From the NCBI RefSeq assembly GCF_000717335.1, contig NZ_JNYZ01000025.1, positions 62,001 through 126,000 on the forward strand: a stretch of 64,000 nucleotides of DNA, read 5' to 3'. Under the pieces are notes generated by a model, which saw only the letters and a list, made by a program, of their open reading frames with translations, was not told the origin of the DNA and did not search any database. The translations under genes and the position numbers were made by a program. The DNA is from Amycolatopsis jejuensis (GTDB taxonomy: Bacteria > Actinomycetota > Actinomycetes > Mycobacteriales > Pseudonocardiaceae). Shown here in pieces: positions 36,986 through 45,613 of this stretch (the first letter of the stretch is position 1; the number at the start of each line of letters is the position of its first letter).

Positions 36986-37402
36986 ATGGCCGACGAAGTT
37001 CCGACCCAGACCGTGTACCCCAATCTGAAATACCGTGACCCCAAGGCCGCCATTGCTTTTCTCACCGGCGCATTCGGTTTCAGCACGCATTTCGTCGTGG
37101 AGACCGCGGACGGAACCGTCGAGCATGCCCAGCTGCGCGTCGGCACGCAGCTGATCTTTCTCGGCCGGGAACAGCCGGACGACCGCTATGGCATGCACTC
37201 CCCTCTCGCGCTGGCGGGCACCAGCGCCGCCTTCTGCGTATGGGTTCCCGACGATTCACTCGACGAGCACGAGCGGCGGGCCAAGGATCACGGGGCGCGG
37301 ATTCTCAGCCCCGTCCACGGATCGCTCGCCGGGGTCCGCGAGTATTCCTGCGCCGACCCGGAAAACCACGTCTGGACGTTCAGCAGCTACTCGGGCGAGT
37401 AA
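36986..37402 (+). CDS. VOC-superfamily glyoxalase-like protein
   Basis: A 138-residue vicinal-oxygen-chelate protein. It has paired beta-alpha-beta-beta-beta repeats (TVYPNLKYRDPKAAIAFLTGAFGFSTHFVVE and AAFCVWVPDDSLDEHERRAKDHGARILS) and a C-terminal REYSCADPENHVWTF. The last motif includes a typical VOC metal or ligand glutamate/histidine region. Bleomycin-resistance-like or lyase functions are possible. ATG 36986 is chosen because the product then begins directly with the fold. Confidence 0.82.
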   Translation: MADEVPTQTVYPNLKYRDPKAAIAFLTGAFGFSTHFVVETADGTVEHAQLRVGTQLIFLGREQPDDRYGMHSPLALAGTSAAFCVWVPDDSLDEHERRAKDHGARILSPVHGSLAGVREYSCADPENHVWTFSSYSGE

Positions 37403-37406
37403 CCGG

Positions 37407-37985
37407 TCAGGTGTACTCCGAGATCTCCACTCCGAACGTCCCGGATTCCAGGGCCTCGAAGATGTGCCGGACATCGCCGGGGTACGAGATGTAGTCACCG
37501 GGCAGGAGTTCCACCGGGTCGTCCGCCACCCCGACCCGGGCGCGTCCGGCGCAGATCACGATGTGCTCCACCACGCCGTTCATGTGCGGATCCGACCGCC
37601 GCGGGGTGCCCGGCTCCGCGCGGATCACGTACATGTCCCGGCGGGCCGACGGCGGACACGCCGACAGCAGGGTGCACGCGTAGTCGGCGTGTTCGGCGAA
37701 CACGGTCGGCCCCTTGCCTGCCCGGATCACCCGCACCTGTGGCCGGTCCGGCTCCACGAGGCGGGAAAACGGCACGTCGAGCGCGACGCCGAGGGCCCAG
37801 AGGGTCTCCACGCTCGGGTTGCCGGACCCCGATTCCAGCTGGGACAGCGTGGATTTCGCCAGCCCGGCCCGGCGCGCGACCTCGGTGAGCGACAGCCCGG
37901 CGCGGGTTCGTTCGCGGCGAAGGGACTTCGCGATGATGTCCAGCGGCGCGCCCGTGGTCTCGTGCGGCATGCGTGTTCGCTCCAT
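37407..37985 (-). CDS. XRE-family regulator with C-terminal cupin (AzlB-like)
   Basis: A 192-residue protein. Residues about 15-70 are an XRE helix-turn-helix (LRRERTRAGLSLTEVARRAGLAKSTLSQLESGSGNPSVETLWALG). Residues 100-190 are a cupin (HMNGVVEHIVICAGRARVGVADDPVELLPGDYISYPGDVRHIFEAL) that probably binds the inducer. It is divergent from azlCD and separated from it by repeated GTGTTC half-sites, so it is the likely local regulator. Met at 37970 is an alternative start. Confidence 0.88.
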   Translation of the reverse strand: MERTRMPHETTGAPLDIIAKSLRRERTRAGLSLTEVARRAGLAKSTLSQLESGSGNPSVETLWALGVALDVPFSRLVEPDRPQVRVIRAGKGPTVFAEHADYACTLLSACPPSARRDMYVIRAEPGTPRRSDPHMNGVVEHIVICAGRARVGVADDPVELLPGDYISYPGDVRHIFEALESGTFGVEISEYT

Positions 37986-38007
37986 CAGTCTGCCCGTTCG
38001 CCTTGAC

Positions 38008-38027
38008 GAACACCCGGTCTTGTGTTC
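38008..38027. promoter_or_regulatory. GAACAC-N8-GTGTTC operator dyad
   Basis: GAACAC (38008-38013) and GTGTTC (38022-38027) form a dyad in the 55-bp gap between the XRE-type regulator and azlC. Further half-sites are GTGTTCG at 37973 and CGAACAC at 38055, flanking it on both sides. Confidence 0.6.
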
Positions 38028-38040
38028 AGCATAGAGCACT

Positions 38041-38736
38041 ATGCGTTCGATCTGGCGAACACTCGACCGCGGCCTCGCCCGCGACATCGGGCTCGTGTGC
38101 CTGGCCGACGCCCTGGTGGGCGTCTCGTACGGCGCCATCGCGGTGAGCTCCGGCTTCCCGCTGTGGGCGCCGATGCTGCTGTCCCTGCTGGTTTTCGCGG
38201 GCGCGTCGCAGTTCATGTTCGTCGGCATCGTGGCCGCGGGCGGCAACCCGCTGGCCGCGGTCGCCGCCGGGCTGCTGGTGAACGCGCGGCACGTGCCGTT
38301 CGGCTTCGCGGTGGGCGACGTGTTCGGCCGCGGCCTGCTCGGCAAGCTCGCCGGAAGCCACCTGATGATCGACGAATCAGTGGCATTCGCCCTGGCCCAG
38401 CGCGACGCCGACCGGCGACGGGCGGCGTACTGGGTGTGCGGCGTGGGGCTCTTCGTGTGCTGGAACGCCGGGGTGCTGGCGGGCGCGTTCGCGGGGACGG
38501 CGATCAGCGACACCGACGCGTTCGGCCTGGACGCCGCCTTCCCGGCGGTGCTGCTGGCCCTGGTACTGCCGTCGCTGCGAGACCGCGCTTCACGGCTGCC
38601 GGTGCTGCTCGGCGTCGTGGTCGCCCTCGCCGCGACGCCCGTGCTTCCGGCTGGCCTTCCGGTGCTGCTGGCGCTGGTCGGGGTGGTCGCGGGCGCCGCG
38701 GCGAAGGAGCCGAAGACGCTGGAAGGAGCCCGCTGA
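38041..38736 (+). CDS. azlC: AzlC-family branched-chain amino acid exporter, large subunit
   Basis: A 231-residue membrane protein with about six helices. The AzlC signature includes VSYGAIAVSSGFPLWAPMLLSLLVFAGASQFMFVG and LVNARHVPFGFAVGD. With the small AzlD subunit it exports leucine, isoleucine, valine or analogues. The stop overlaps the azlD start (TGATG). The ATG is only 14 nt downstream of the operator dyad, so the message is short-leadered or leaderless. Confidence 0.92.
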   Translation: MRSIWRTLDRGLARDIGLVCLADALVGVSYGAIAVSSGFPLWAPMLLSLLVFAGASQFMFVGIVAAGGNPLAAVAAGLLVNARHVPFGFAVGDVFGRGLLGKLAGSHLMIDESVAFALAQRDADRRRAAYWVCGVGLFVCWNAGVLAGAFAGTAISDTDAFGLDAAFPAVLLALVLPSLRDRASRLPVLLGVVVALAATPVLPAGLPVLLALVGVVAGAAAKEPKTLEGAR

Positions 38737-39056
38737 TGGACACCGCAGAACTGATGATCGCGACGCTGGTCCTCGCGGCGGGCACATTCGCATTCCGCTT
38801 CGCCGGGCCAGTGCTGCGCACCCGGGTACGACTGTCACCCCGCGCGGAGCGGCTGATGAAGCTCGCCGCAGTGGTCCTGCTGGCAGCGCTGGTCGCGACG
38901 AGCGCCCTCACGAAAGGGCACGACTTCGCCGGGTTCGCCCGCCCAGCGGGGGTGCTCGTCGGTGGGGTACTGGCGTGGCGGAAGGCGCCGTTCGTGCTCG
39001 TCGTGGTCGCTGCCGCAGCCACCGCCGCGCTCCTGCGCCTGGCCGGCGTCCCCTGA
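38736..39056 (+). CDS. azlD: AzlD-family branched-chain amino acid exporter, small subunit
   Basis: A 106-residue protein with three or four helices: MIATLVLAAGTFAFRFAGPVL, then RAERLMKLAAVVLLAALVATSAL, FARPAGVLVGGVLAWRKAPFVLVVVAAAATAALLRL. It partners AzlC. GGAAGGAG lies upstream and the start overlaps the azlC stop. Its 3' two-thirds are duplicated immediately downstream. Confidence 0.9.
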   Translation: MDTAELMIATLVLAAGTFAFRFAGPVLRTRVRLSPRAERLMKLAAVVLLAALVATSALTKGHDFAGFARPAGVLVGGVLAWRKAPFVLVVVAAAATAALLRLAGVP

Positions 39057-39080
39057 CCCCGAATCGCCGCGGCCCACCCG

Positions 39081-39276
39081 CGCACCGCGGCTGACGAAGC
39101 TCGCCACCGCGGTCCTCCTGGGAGCGCCGGTCACGACGAGCACCCTCACGGAAGGCCACGAATTCGCCGGGTTCGCCCGCCCAGCAGGAGTGCTCGTCGG
39201 CGAAGTGCTGTCGCGCCGGAAAGCATCGTTCGTGCAGGCGACCGCCGCGCTCCTGCGCCTGGCCGGAGTGCCTTAA
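39081..39276 (+). pseudogene. Tandem partial duplicate of azlD, decaying
   Basis: A second copy of about the last 65 codons of azlD without its N-terminal helix or a start codon. It reads LTKLATAVLLGAPVTTSTLTEGHEFAGFARPAGVLVGEVLSRRKASFVQ..AALLRLAGVP. Bases are roughly 80% identical to 38850-39056 by eye, with one 18-bp in-frame deletion. The frame stays open to a TAA at 39274, so decay is recent or the frame is under some constraint. It overlaps the end of the next, opposite-strand gene. Confidence 0.8.
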
Positions 39277-40211
39277 CCCTGATCACCACGCACAAGAGCA
39301 TCCGCCACGACGGTCCGCGCATGTACCCCATCCGCGGCGGTCGTCACCAGACCAGCCGTCCGGAGCAAATCCAAATGCTTCGCCACCACCGCGGGTTTCA
39401 GACCGGCCCGACGGGCTAGCTGGGCGGAATCCGCGGGCGTCGCCAGCGCGGTCAGCAGGGTGCTCCGGCTGCGGCCCAGCACGGCGCGCAACGCGGGTGA
39501 CGGCGCCGCTCCCCCGGTTTCCCACAGGCCCGCGATCCCTCGCGCCGGGTAGCGCAGCACCGGTTGCCATCCGGCGTGCGTGCGGGTCACCACTCGCGGC
39601 CAGACGAACACCGACGGCGCCATCACCAGCCCTCGGCCGTGTGCACCGGCGGCGACCGCGAGCCGCTGCTGGGCCGCCGTGATCCCGCGGACTGCCGGTT
39701 CCAGGTCGCGGAACAGCTCGTCCCCCTCGGCCAGCTGGCGGGCGCGATGCAGGACGTCGCCCTCCAGCAGGGCGCGCATGCGGGGCCAGGCCGGGGCCAG
39801 CGCGACCGTCCAGTAGCGCTCCATCAGCTCGGCCAGCCGGTCGAGCCCGCCTTCCGGGTCGCGGTGCAGCCTCGCCAGCGCCGACGGGTGCGGCGGGTCC
39901 ATCGCCGCCAGCTCGCGGCGCACCGTGCGCGGGGGTACGTCCCGCAGGTCGGCGAGCTCGTCGGCCAGCTGCGGGGCCGGCGAACCGGGCGCCGGGGTGA
40001 GGAAACCCGGGACCGACCGGCCCGCCACCAGGTCGGCCAGCGGCCCGAAGTCGACCCGCGACTCCGCCAGTGCCCGCGATGCCTCCGTGACCCACGGCAG
40101 GTGCAGCGCGTGCTCGCCGGGCCGCACCAGTACCCGCACGCTCGCCACGATTTCCCACAGCGGCGAGAACCCGAACCGGGTGCGGCCGGGCTCGCCTGCC
40201 GGATCGGCCAC
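39273..40211 (-). CDS. ArsR-type winged-helix regulator (DUF5937-like)
   Basis: A 312-residue protein. The N-terminal 230 residues are a conserved uncharacterised domain starting RTRFGFSPLWEIVASVRVLVRPGEHALHLPWV. The C-terminal 80 residues are a winged helix-turn-helix (RSTLLTALATPADSAQLARRAGLKPAVVAKHLDLLRTAGLVTTAADGVHART). GTG at 40211 follows GGAGGAGG. Proteins with this layout are annotated as ArsR-like regulators; the DUF number is from memory. The stop codon overlaps the azlD relic on the other strand. Confidence 0.82.
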   Translation of the reverse strand: MADPAGEPGRTRFGFSPLWEIVASVRVLVRPGEHALHLPWVTEASRALAESRVDFGPLADLVAGRSVPGFLTPAPGSPAPQLADELADLRDVPPRTVRRELAAMDPPHPSALARLHRDPEGGLDRLAELMERYWTVALAPAWPRMRALLEGDVLHRARQLAEGDELFRDLEPAVRGITAAQQRLAVAAGAHGRGLVMAPSVFVWPRVVTRTHAGWQPVLRYPARGIAGLWETGGAAPSPALRAVLGRSRSTLLTALATPADSAQLARRAGLKPAVVAKHLDLLRTAGLVTTAADGVHARTVVADALVRGDQG

Positions 40212-40417
40212 GACCCACCTCCTCCGCCGGATCCGCGTGATCCTACGAGAATCCCGTGTGGACAGTCGGCCGGGGTCCAGTGTCCACAGTGGAACGGACG
40301 GCCCGCGGCGGGCGTGGCGAACGGCTGGTCCGGCCCGGCTCACCTTGCTTCCCGGCGGGTCGCGGGTGTGTGATCGGGGACACAGGTGTTCCACCCGCCG
40401 TCGCCGAGGAGGCCGCC

Positions 40418-42529
40418 ATGGCCGACAAGCAGAACAGGAGTACCGACACCGGGGCCGCCGTCGCTGTGGACGACCCCGCCAAGGTGCGCAACGTCGTCCT
40501 CGTCGGGCCCTCCGGCTCGGGCAAGACCACGCTCACCGAGGCATTGCTCGCCGCGTCCGGCACCGTGCCGCGCGCCGGTTCGGTGGTGGAGGGCACCACG
40601 GTGTGCGACCACGACCCGGCCGCCGTGCGCCAGCAGCGCTCGGTCGGGCTCTCGGTCGCCCCCGTGCTCCACGCCGGGCACAAGATCAACCTCATCGACA
40701 CCCCGGGGTACGCCGATTTCGTCGGCGAGCTGCGCGCCGGGCTGCGGGCCGCGGATGCCGCGCTGTTCGTGGTCTCCGCGGCGGAAGGGGTCGACGCCTC
40801 CACCGTCGCGGCTTGGGAGGAGTGCGCGTCCGTCGGGATGCCGCGGGCCGTGGTGGTGTCCCGGCTCGACCACCACCGCGCCGACGCGCTCGCCGAGATC
40901 GCCGCCTGCCAGTCCGCATTCGGCGCAGGCGTGCTGCCGCTGTACCTCCCCGCGCCGGACGGCCTGGTCGGGCTGATCACCCAGCGCAGGTACGACTATT
41001 CCGCCGGCTTCCCGCCGCGCGTGGGCGAGCCGGACCCGGCCGCGCTCGACGGGCTCGCCGACGCCCGCAACGAGCTCATCGAGGGCATCATCGCCGAGAG
41101 CGAGGACGAAACCCTCATGGACCGCTACCTCGGCGGCGAGGAAATCGCCGAGGACGTGCTGATTTCCGACCTCGAAACGGCCGTCGCGCGCGGATCGTTC
41201 CACCCGGTCATCCCGGTGTGCGCGACGAGCGGCATCGGGCTCGCCGAGGTCCTCGACGGCATCGTGCGCGCCTTCCCGTCGCCACTCGAACACCAGCCGC
41301 CCGGCGTGACCAGCCCGGACGGCGCACCGCACGGTGCACTCACCGCCGACCCGTCCGGCCCGCTCGCCGCCGAGGTCGTGCGCACCGCGGTGGACTCGTA
41401 TGTGGGACGCGTTTCCCTCGTTCGGGTGTTTTCCGGGACGCTGCGCCCGGAGAATCCCGTACACGTGTCAGGGCATGGCCTCGCCGAACGCGGGCATGAA
41501 GACCACGACGCCGACGAGCGCGTGGCACACCTGTACTCGCCGCTCGGCGCGAACCTGCGCGAGGTCCCGTTCTGCGTCGCGGGAGACCTGTGCGCGCTCA
41601 CCAAAGTGGGGTCCGCGGAAACCGGCGACACGGTGTCGTCGCCCGACGAACCGCTGCTGATGAAACCGTGGCGGATGCCAGAGCCGTTGCTGCCGGTGGC
41701 GGTGGTCGCGAAGTCACGCAGCGACGAAGATACGTTGTCGCGCAACCTTTCCCGGCTCGTCGCGGGCGATCCGACCCTCCGGCTGGAGCGCAATGCGGAG
41801 ACCGGCCAGCTCGTGCTGTGGTGCATGGGCGAGGCGCACGCGGACGTCGTGCTGTCGCGGCTGCGCGCGGGCGGCGCGGACGTCGGGACCGAGCCGGTGC
41901 GGATCAGTTTGCGCGCCACCTTCGCGAAACCCGCGCGCGGGCACGGCAGGCACGTCAAGCAGTCCGGCGGGCACGGCCAGTTCGCGGTGTGCGACATCGA
42001 GGTCGAGCCGCTGCCGCGCGGTGGCGGGTTCGAATTCGTGGTCAAAGTGGTCGGCGGCTCGGTGCCGCACCAGTTCATCCCGAGCGTCGAGAAGGGCGTC
42101 CGGGCGCAGCTGCAGCGCGGCATCCAGGACGGGTACCCGGTGGTCGACGTGCGGGTGACGTTGGTCGACGGCAAAGCCCACAGCGTCGATTCGTCGGACG
42201 CGGCGTTCCAGACCGCCGGCGCGCTCGCCCTCCGCGAAGCCGCGGCGGCCAGCCGGATCTCGCTGCTGGAACCGCTGGACGAGGTGCACGTGACCCTGCC
42301 GGACGAGCACCTGGGCACCGTACTGGGCGACCTGTCGTCCCGCCGCGGCCGGGTGCTGGGCACCGAATCCGCCGAGGGCGGCCAGACCGTGGTGCACGCG
42401 GAGGTCCCGGCGGCGGAGCTCCTGCGGTACGCGGTGGACCTGCGTTCGCTGACCTCCGGCACCGCCGCCTTCACCCGGCGGCACGCCCGTTTCGAGCCGA
42501 TGCCGGAGGGCGCCGTCGCCTCCCCCTGA
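40418..42529 (+). CDS. fusA2: EF-G-like translational GTPase (FusA2 type)
   Basis: A 703-residue five-domain protein resembling EF-G but with altered GTPase motifs. G1 is GPSGSGKTT in place of the AHIDAGKTT pattern, G3 is DTPGYADF and G4 is SRLDHH instead of NKMD. Domains II-V are present (SYVGRVSLVRVFSGTLRP, AKPARGHGRHVKQSGGHGQFAVCDIEVEPL, ending near HARFEPMP). M. tuberculosis FusA2 (Rv0120c) is of this class. A role in ribosome rescue or tetracycline-like protection has been considered for relatives, but is not established. GAGGAGG precedes the ATG at 40418. Confidence 0.9.
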   Translation: MADKQNRSTDTGAAVAVDDPAKVRNVVLVGPSGSGKTTLTEALLAASGTVPRAGSVVEGTTVCDHDPAAVRQQRSVGLSVAPVLHAGHKINLIDTPGYADFVGELRAGLRAADAALFVVSAAEGVDASTVAAWEECASVGMPRAVVVSRLDHHRADALAEIAACQSAFGAGVLPLYLPAPDGLVGLITQRRYDYSAGFPPRVGEPDPAALDGLADARNELIEGIIAESEDETLMDRYLGGEEIAEDVLISDLETAVARGSFHPVIPVCATSGIGLAEVLDGIVRAFPSPLEHQPPGVTSPDGAPHGALTADPSGPLAAEVVRTAVDSYVGRVSLVRVFSGTLRPENPVHVSGHGLAERGHEDHDADERVAHLYSPLGANLREVPFCVAGDLCALTKVGSAETGDTVSSPDEPLLMKPWRMPEPLLPVAVVAKSRSDEDTLSRNLSRLVAGDPTLRLERNAETGQLVLWCMGEAHADVVLSRLRAGGADVGTEPVRISLRATFAKPARGHGRHVKQSGGHGQFAVCDIEVEPLPRGGGFEFVVKVVGGSVPHQFIPSVEKGVRAQLQRGIQDGYPVVDVRVTLVDGKAHSVDSSDAAFQTAGALALREAAAASRISLLEPLDEVHVTLPDEHLGTVLGDLSSRRGRVLGTESAEGGQTVVHAEVPAAELLRYAVDLRSLTSGTAAFTRRHARFEPMPEGAVASP

Positions 42530-42538
42530 GACCGGGGG

Positions 42539-43048
42539 TCAGAACTCGAACCCGCCCGGACGGCCGTTGCGGTCCGCGAGCAGACCGGCCAGCGTCGAGA
42601 TCGCGATTTCCGCCGGGGTCCGCGAGCCGATGTTGAGGCCGACCGGGCGGTGTACGCGCTCGATGTCCGGCTCCGGCACGCCCAGCGCGCGCAGAGCTTC
42701 GACGTGCGGGCCCGGATGCCGCGGGTTGCCCAGCACGCCGACCCAGCGCGTCGGCACGGCGAGCGCGGACCGGAGCACCGGGCCCAGCTCGGCGCGGTGG
42801 TGGTCGGTGACCACGACGTCCGCGTCCGGCCCGGGTTCCGGCGCTGTCGTCCGGACGTCGATGCCGTCGGGCGCGTCCGTCGCGCGTGCCTCGTCCGGCT
42901 CGAACAGCACGGTGCGGTATCCCAGATCGGCGGCGTAGCGCAGCAGATGGCTCGCCACCGGCGAAGCGAACACGGCCACCAGCGTCCGCTCGACGGGCTC
43001 CGCGCCGGCTTCTCCGTGGGCGACGGCGCAGGAATCGGGTTCAGTCAT
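42539..43048 (-). CDS. XdhC-type Rossmann-domain protein
   Basis: A 169-residue protein consisting of the C-terminal half of XdhC/CoxI. It includes LVAVFASPVASHLLRYAADLGYRTVLFEPD, then VVVTDHHRAELGPVL and the signature RHPGPHVEALRALGVPEPDIERVHRPVGLNIGSRTPAEIAISTLAGLLA. Full XdhC proteins insert sulfurated molybdenum cofactor into xanthine dehydrogenases and carry an extra N-terminal domain with CSVG, missing here. No molybdoenzyme gene is nearby, so it is a stand-alone member whose partner is unknown. Confidence 0.82.
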   Translation of the reverse strand: MTEPDSCAVAHGEAGAEPVERTLVAVFASPVASHLLRYAADLGYRTVLFEPDEARATDAPDGIDVRTTAPEPGPDADVVVTDHHRAELGPVLRSALAVPTRWVGVLGNPRHPGPHVEALRALGVPEPDIERVHRPVGLNIGSRTPAEIAISTLAGLLADRNGRPGGFEF

Positions 43049-43062
43049 GTTCCCAGTCTCCC

Positions 43063-43548
43063 TTACACTTCCGGCTCGGCGAACTCGAAGTACTCCGGCA
43101 GCGGCGCGGTCCCGGCGAGCTTGAAATACCGCACCTTCCGGCGGCGCCGCAACGCCAGCGTGTCCCGTACCGCGTCGTTGTGCACCCGCCGCGCGATGAC
43201 CACACGATGCTCGGCGTCGGTCAGCTCCTCGGCCAGGACCGCGGGCAGCCGGTCGCGGCCGACGCGCGCCAGCACCAGGGTCAGCTCGTTCTCCGCGGCT
43301 TCCCGGTCCGGACGTTCGGCTCCCTCGGCCCGCGCGGCCGCCGCGTGCAGGTCTGCCCGGTCGTCGAGGACTGCCGCGACCGCCCGCGCGACCACCGCCC
43401 GGCGCGCGAGCGCTGCCTCCAGCGCCGCCCAGCCCGCGTCGGTCCGGATGTGCAGCCGGTCGAGCCGGTTTGCCGTCGCCACCAGGAAAAGCCCGCCGAG
43501 CACGACGACCGCGGCCACGACGAGCAGCAGCCAACCCAGTACCGTCAC
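43063..43548 (-). CDS. Membrane-anchored protein at the end of the PIM operon, unknown function
   Basis: A 161-residue protein with one N-terminal membrane helix (VLGWLLLVVAAVVVLGGLFLVATANRL). The soluble part is helical and charged, beginning RLHIRTDAGWAALEAALARRAVVARAVAAV, which resembles LemA-type helices. GTG at 43548 overlaps the pimA stop (GTGA), so it is co-translated with pimA. M. tuberculosis has an uncharacterised membrane protein gene (Rv2609c) in the same place, possibly the counterpart. Confidence 0.78.
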   Translation of the reverse strand: MTVLGWLLLVVAAVVVLGGLFLVATANRLDRLHIRTDAGWAALEAALARRAVVARAVAAVLDDRADLHAAAARAEGAERPDREAAENELTLVLARVGRDRLPAVLAEELTDAEHRVVIARRVHNDAVRDTLALRRRRKVRYFKLAGTAPLPEYFEFAEPEV

Positions 43549-44699
43549 GCGAGCTCCCGCTCCCCCGCCGCGACCAGCCGCGGGTCGGCCGCGATCGCCG
43601 TCTCGTACACCCGCAGCACCTGCGTGACCAGCACCGACCAGTCGTACGCGGTCACCCGCTCGCCCGCCGCAGCCGCCAGCGACGCCCGGTGCGCCGGGTC
43701 GCCCAGCAGCTCGCGCAGGCCGTCCGCGAGCGCTGCCGGATCGCCGGTCGCGGTGAGCATTCCGGCGTGGCCGTCGTCGAGCACGCGGCGGAACGAATCG
43801 AGCCCGCTGGCCAGCACCGGGGTACCCGCGGCCATCGCCTCGGTGAGGATCATGCCGAAGCTTTCGCCGCCGGTGTTGGGCGCGCAGTACACGTCGACGC
43901 TGCGCAGCGCACGGGCCTTCGTCTCGTCGTCGACCTGGCCCAGCAGCTCGATGTGCGGCCACAGCTGCGGCCCGGCCATCCGCCGCAGCTGCTCCGGCTC
44001 CCCCCGGCCGACCACCAGCAGCCGCAGCTCCTCGAACTCCGGCAGCAGCCGCCGCGCGGCCTCCAGCAGCACGTCCATGCCCTTGCGGGGTTCGGTGAAC
44101 CGGCCGACGAACCCGACCGTGCCGCCGGCCCGCGGGTACCCGTCGAGCGGCGTGGCCCGGGAGAAGAACTCGACGTCGACGCCGTTGGGGATCTCCACCG
44201 CGTCCCCGCCCGCGTGCTCCACCTGCACCCGCCGGGCCAGCACGGACACTGCGATCCGCGCGGTGATCTTCTCCAGCAGCGGGCGCAGCACCGGCTGGAA
44301 TGCCGACAGCGTCCGGGAACGCGTGGTGGCGGTGTGGAACGTGGCCACGATGGGACCGTCGGCCACCTTCAGCGCAAGCAGCGACAGGCTGGGCGCGGCC
44401 GGCTCGTGCAGGTGCAGCACGTCGAACCCGTTGTCGCGGATCCACCGCCGCACCCGGGCATACGACACCGGCCCGAACTGCAGCCGCGCGACCGACCCGT
44501 TGTACGGAATCCCCAGCGCTTTCCCCGCCGGATGCACGAAATCCGGTAGCTGCGCGTCCTCGTCCGCCGGAGCCAGCACCGACACCTGGTGCCCGCGCTC
44601 CAGCAGCGCCCGCGCCAGGTCGATCACGTGCCCCTGGACGCCGCCGGGTACGTCGAACGAGTACGGGCACACGATCCCGATCTTCAGCCCGCCCGCCAC
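43545..44699 (-). CDS. pimA: Phosphatidyl-myo-inositol mannosyltransferase PimA
   Basis: A 384-residue GT-B glycosyltransferase (GT4). It opens with KIGIVCPYSFDVPGGVQGHVIDLARAL, the phospholipid-binding and acceptor side. EX7E-type donor residues lie in APNTGGESFGMILTEAMAAGTPVLASGLDSFRRVL, and FVGRFTEPRKGMDVLLEA starts the second domain. It transfers mannose from GDP-mannose to phosphatidylinositol at the inner membrane face, the first PIM step. GTG at 44699 starts 5 nt after the acyltransferase stop. Confidence 0.96.
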   Translation of the reverse strand: MAGGLKIGIVCPYSFDVPGGVQGHVIDLARALLERGHQVSVLAPADEDAQLPDFVHPAGKALGIPYNGSVARLQFGPVSYARVRRWIRDNGFDVLHLHEPAAPSLSLLALKVADGPIVATFHTATTRSRTLSAFQPVLRPLLEKITARIAVSVLARRVQVEHAGGDAVEIPNGVDVEFFSRATPLDGYPRAGGTVGFVGRFTEPRKGMDVLLEAARRLLPEFEELRLLVVGRGEPEQLRRMAGPQLWPHIELLGQVDDETKARALRSVDVYCAPNTGGESFGMILTEAMAAGTPVLASGLDSFRRVLDDGHAGMLTATGDPAALADGLRELLGDPAHRASLAAAAGERVTAYDWSVLVTQVLRVYETAIAADPRLVAAGERELA

Positions 44700-44704
44700 C
44701 GGGG

Positions 44705-45613
44705 TCAGCTCGCTTCTTCCAGCGAACCCGCCGGAGCGGGCACGTCGGCGGGCCAGAACGGCTGCAGCATGTGCCAGTCCGCCGGATGCGCGGCGATGTC
44801 GCCGGCGAATACGTCGGCGATCGCCTGCGTCGCGGCCGGGACCTCGGCCCGCGCGGTGACCCGGATCCGCGGGTGGATGCGGATTTCCCAGCCGTCCTCG
44901 GTGAACCAGCAGCCAGTGGGCAGCAATGCGGCGCCGGTGGTCGCGGCGAGCCGGGCCGGACCCGCGGGCATCAGGGTGCGCTCGCCGAAGAACCGGACCG
45001 GAACGCCGGACGTCGTCAGATCCCGGTCGCCGACCAGGACCACCAGCTTGTTCTCGCGCAACCGCCGCAGCAGCAGCCGCATCGCCGCGCTGTCGCCGGT
45101 GAGCGGCACGACCTCGAACCCGAGCGACTCCCGGAACGCCACGAACCGCCGGTACAGCGACTCCGGTTCGAGCCGCTCCGCGACCGTGGTGAAGGTGCCC
45201 GCGTAACTGGCGAGCCACACCCCGGCGATGTCCCAGTTCCCGCTGTGCGGCAACGCCATCACCGCGCCGTTGCCCTCGGCGAGCGCCGCGTCGATGTTCT
45301 CCGCGCCGGTCACCGTGACCCGCCCGGCCACCTCTTTGTGGTCCATCGCGGGCAGCCGGAACGTCTCGAACCAATACCGCGCGTACGACCGCATCGCACG
45401 CCGGACCAGCTCGTCGAGCTCCACCTCCCCGGCCTGCGGGACGACCCGGGCGAGGTTGGCGCGCAGCTGCTGGACCCCGCCGCCCCCGCGGCGCGTGGCC
45501 AGGTCCGCGCCGAAGGAGAACACGGCCGACCCGAACGCCCGCGGCAGCCGCCGGACAAGCCGCCAGCCCGTCGCGTAGCCGAATTCGCCGAGTCCCCGGG
45601 AAAGCGCACTCAT
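44705..45613 (-). CDS. Phosphatidylinositol mannoside acyltransferase (PatA-like)
   Basis: A 302-residue LpxL/HtrB-type acyltransferase. The catalytic motif is HSGNWD (in AVMALPHSGNWDIAGVW), followed by RFFGERTLMPAGPARLAATTGAALLP. In mycobacteria the gene at this place (Rv2611c) acylates the mannose of PIM. Its ATG overlaps the pgsA stop (ATGA), so the order pgsA-acyltransferase-pimA is an operon. Confidence 0.95.
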   Translation of the reverse strand: MSALSRGLGEFGYATGWRLVRRLPRAFGSAVFSFGADLATRRGGGGVQQLRANLARVVPQAGEVELDELVRRAMRSYARYWFETFRLPAMDHKEVAGRVTVTGAENIDAALAEGNGAVMALPHSGNWDIAGVWLASYAGTFTTVAERLEPESLYRRFVAFRESLGFEVVPLTGDSAAMRLLLRRLRENKLVVLVGDRDLTTSGVPVRFFGERTLMPAGPARLAATTGAALLPTGCWFTEDGWEIRIHPRIRVTARAEVPAATQAIADVFAGDIAAHPADWHMLQPFWPADVPAPAGSLEEAS

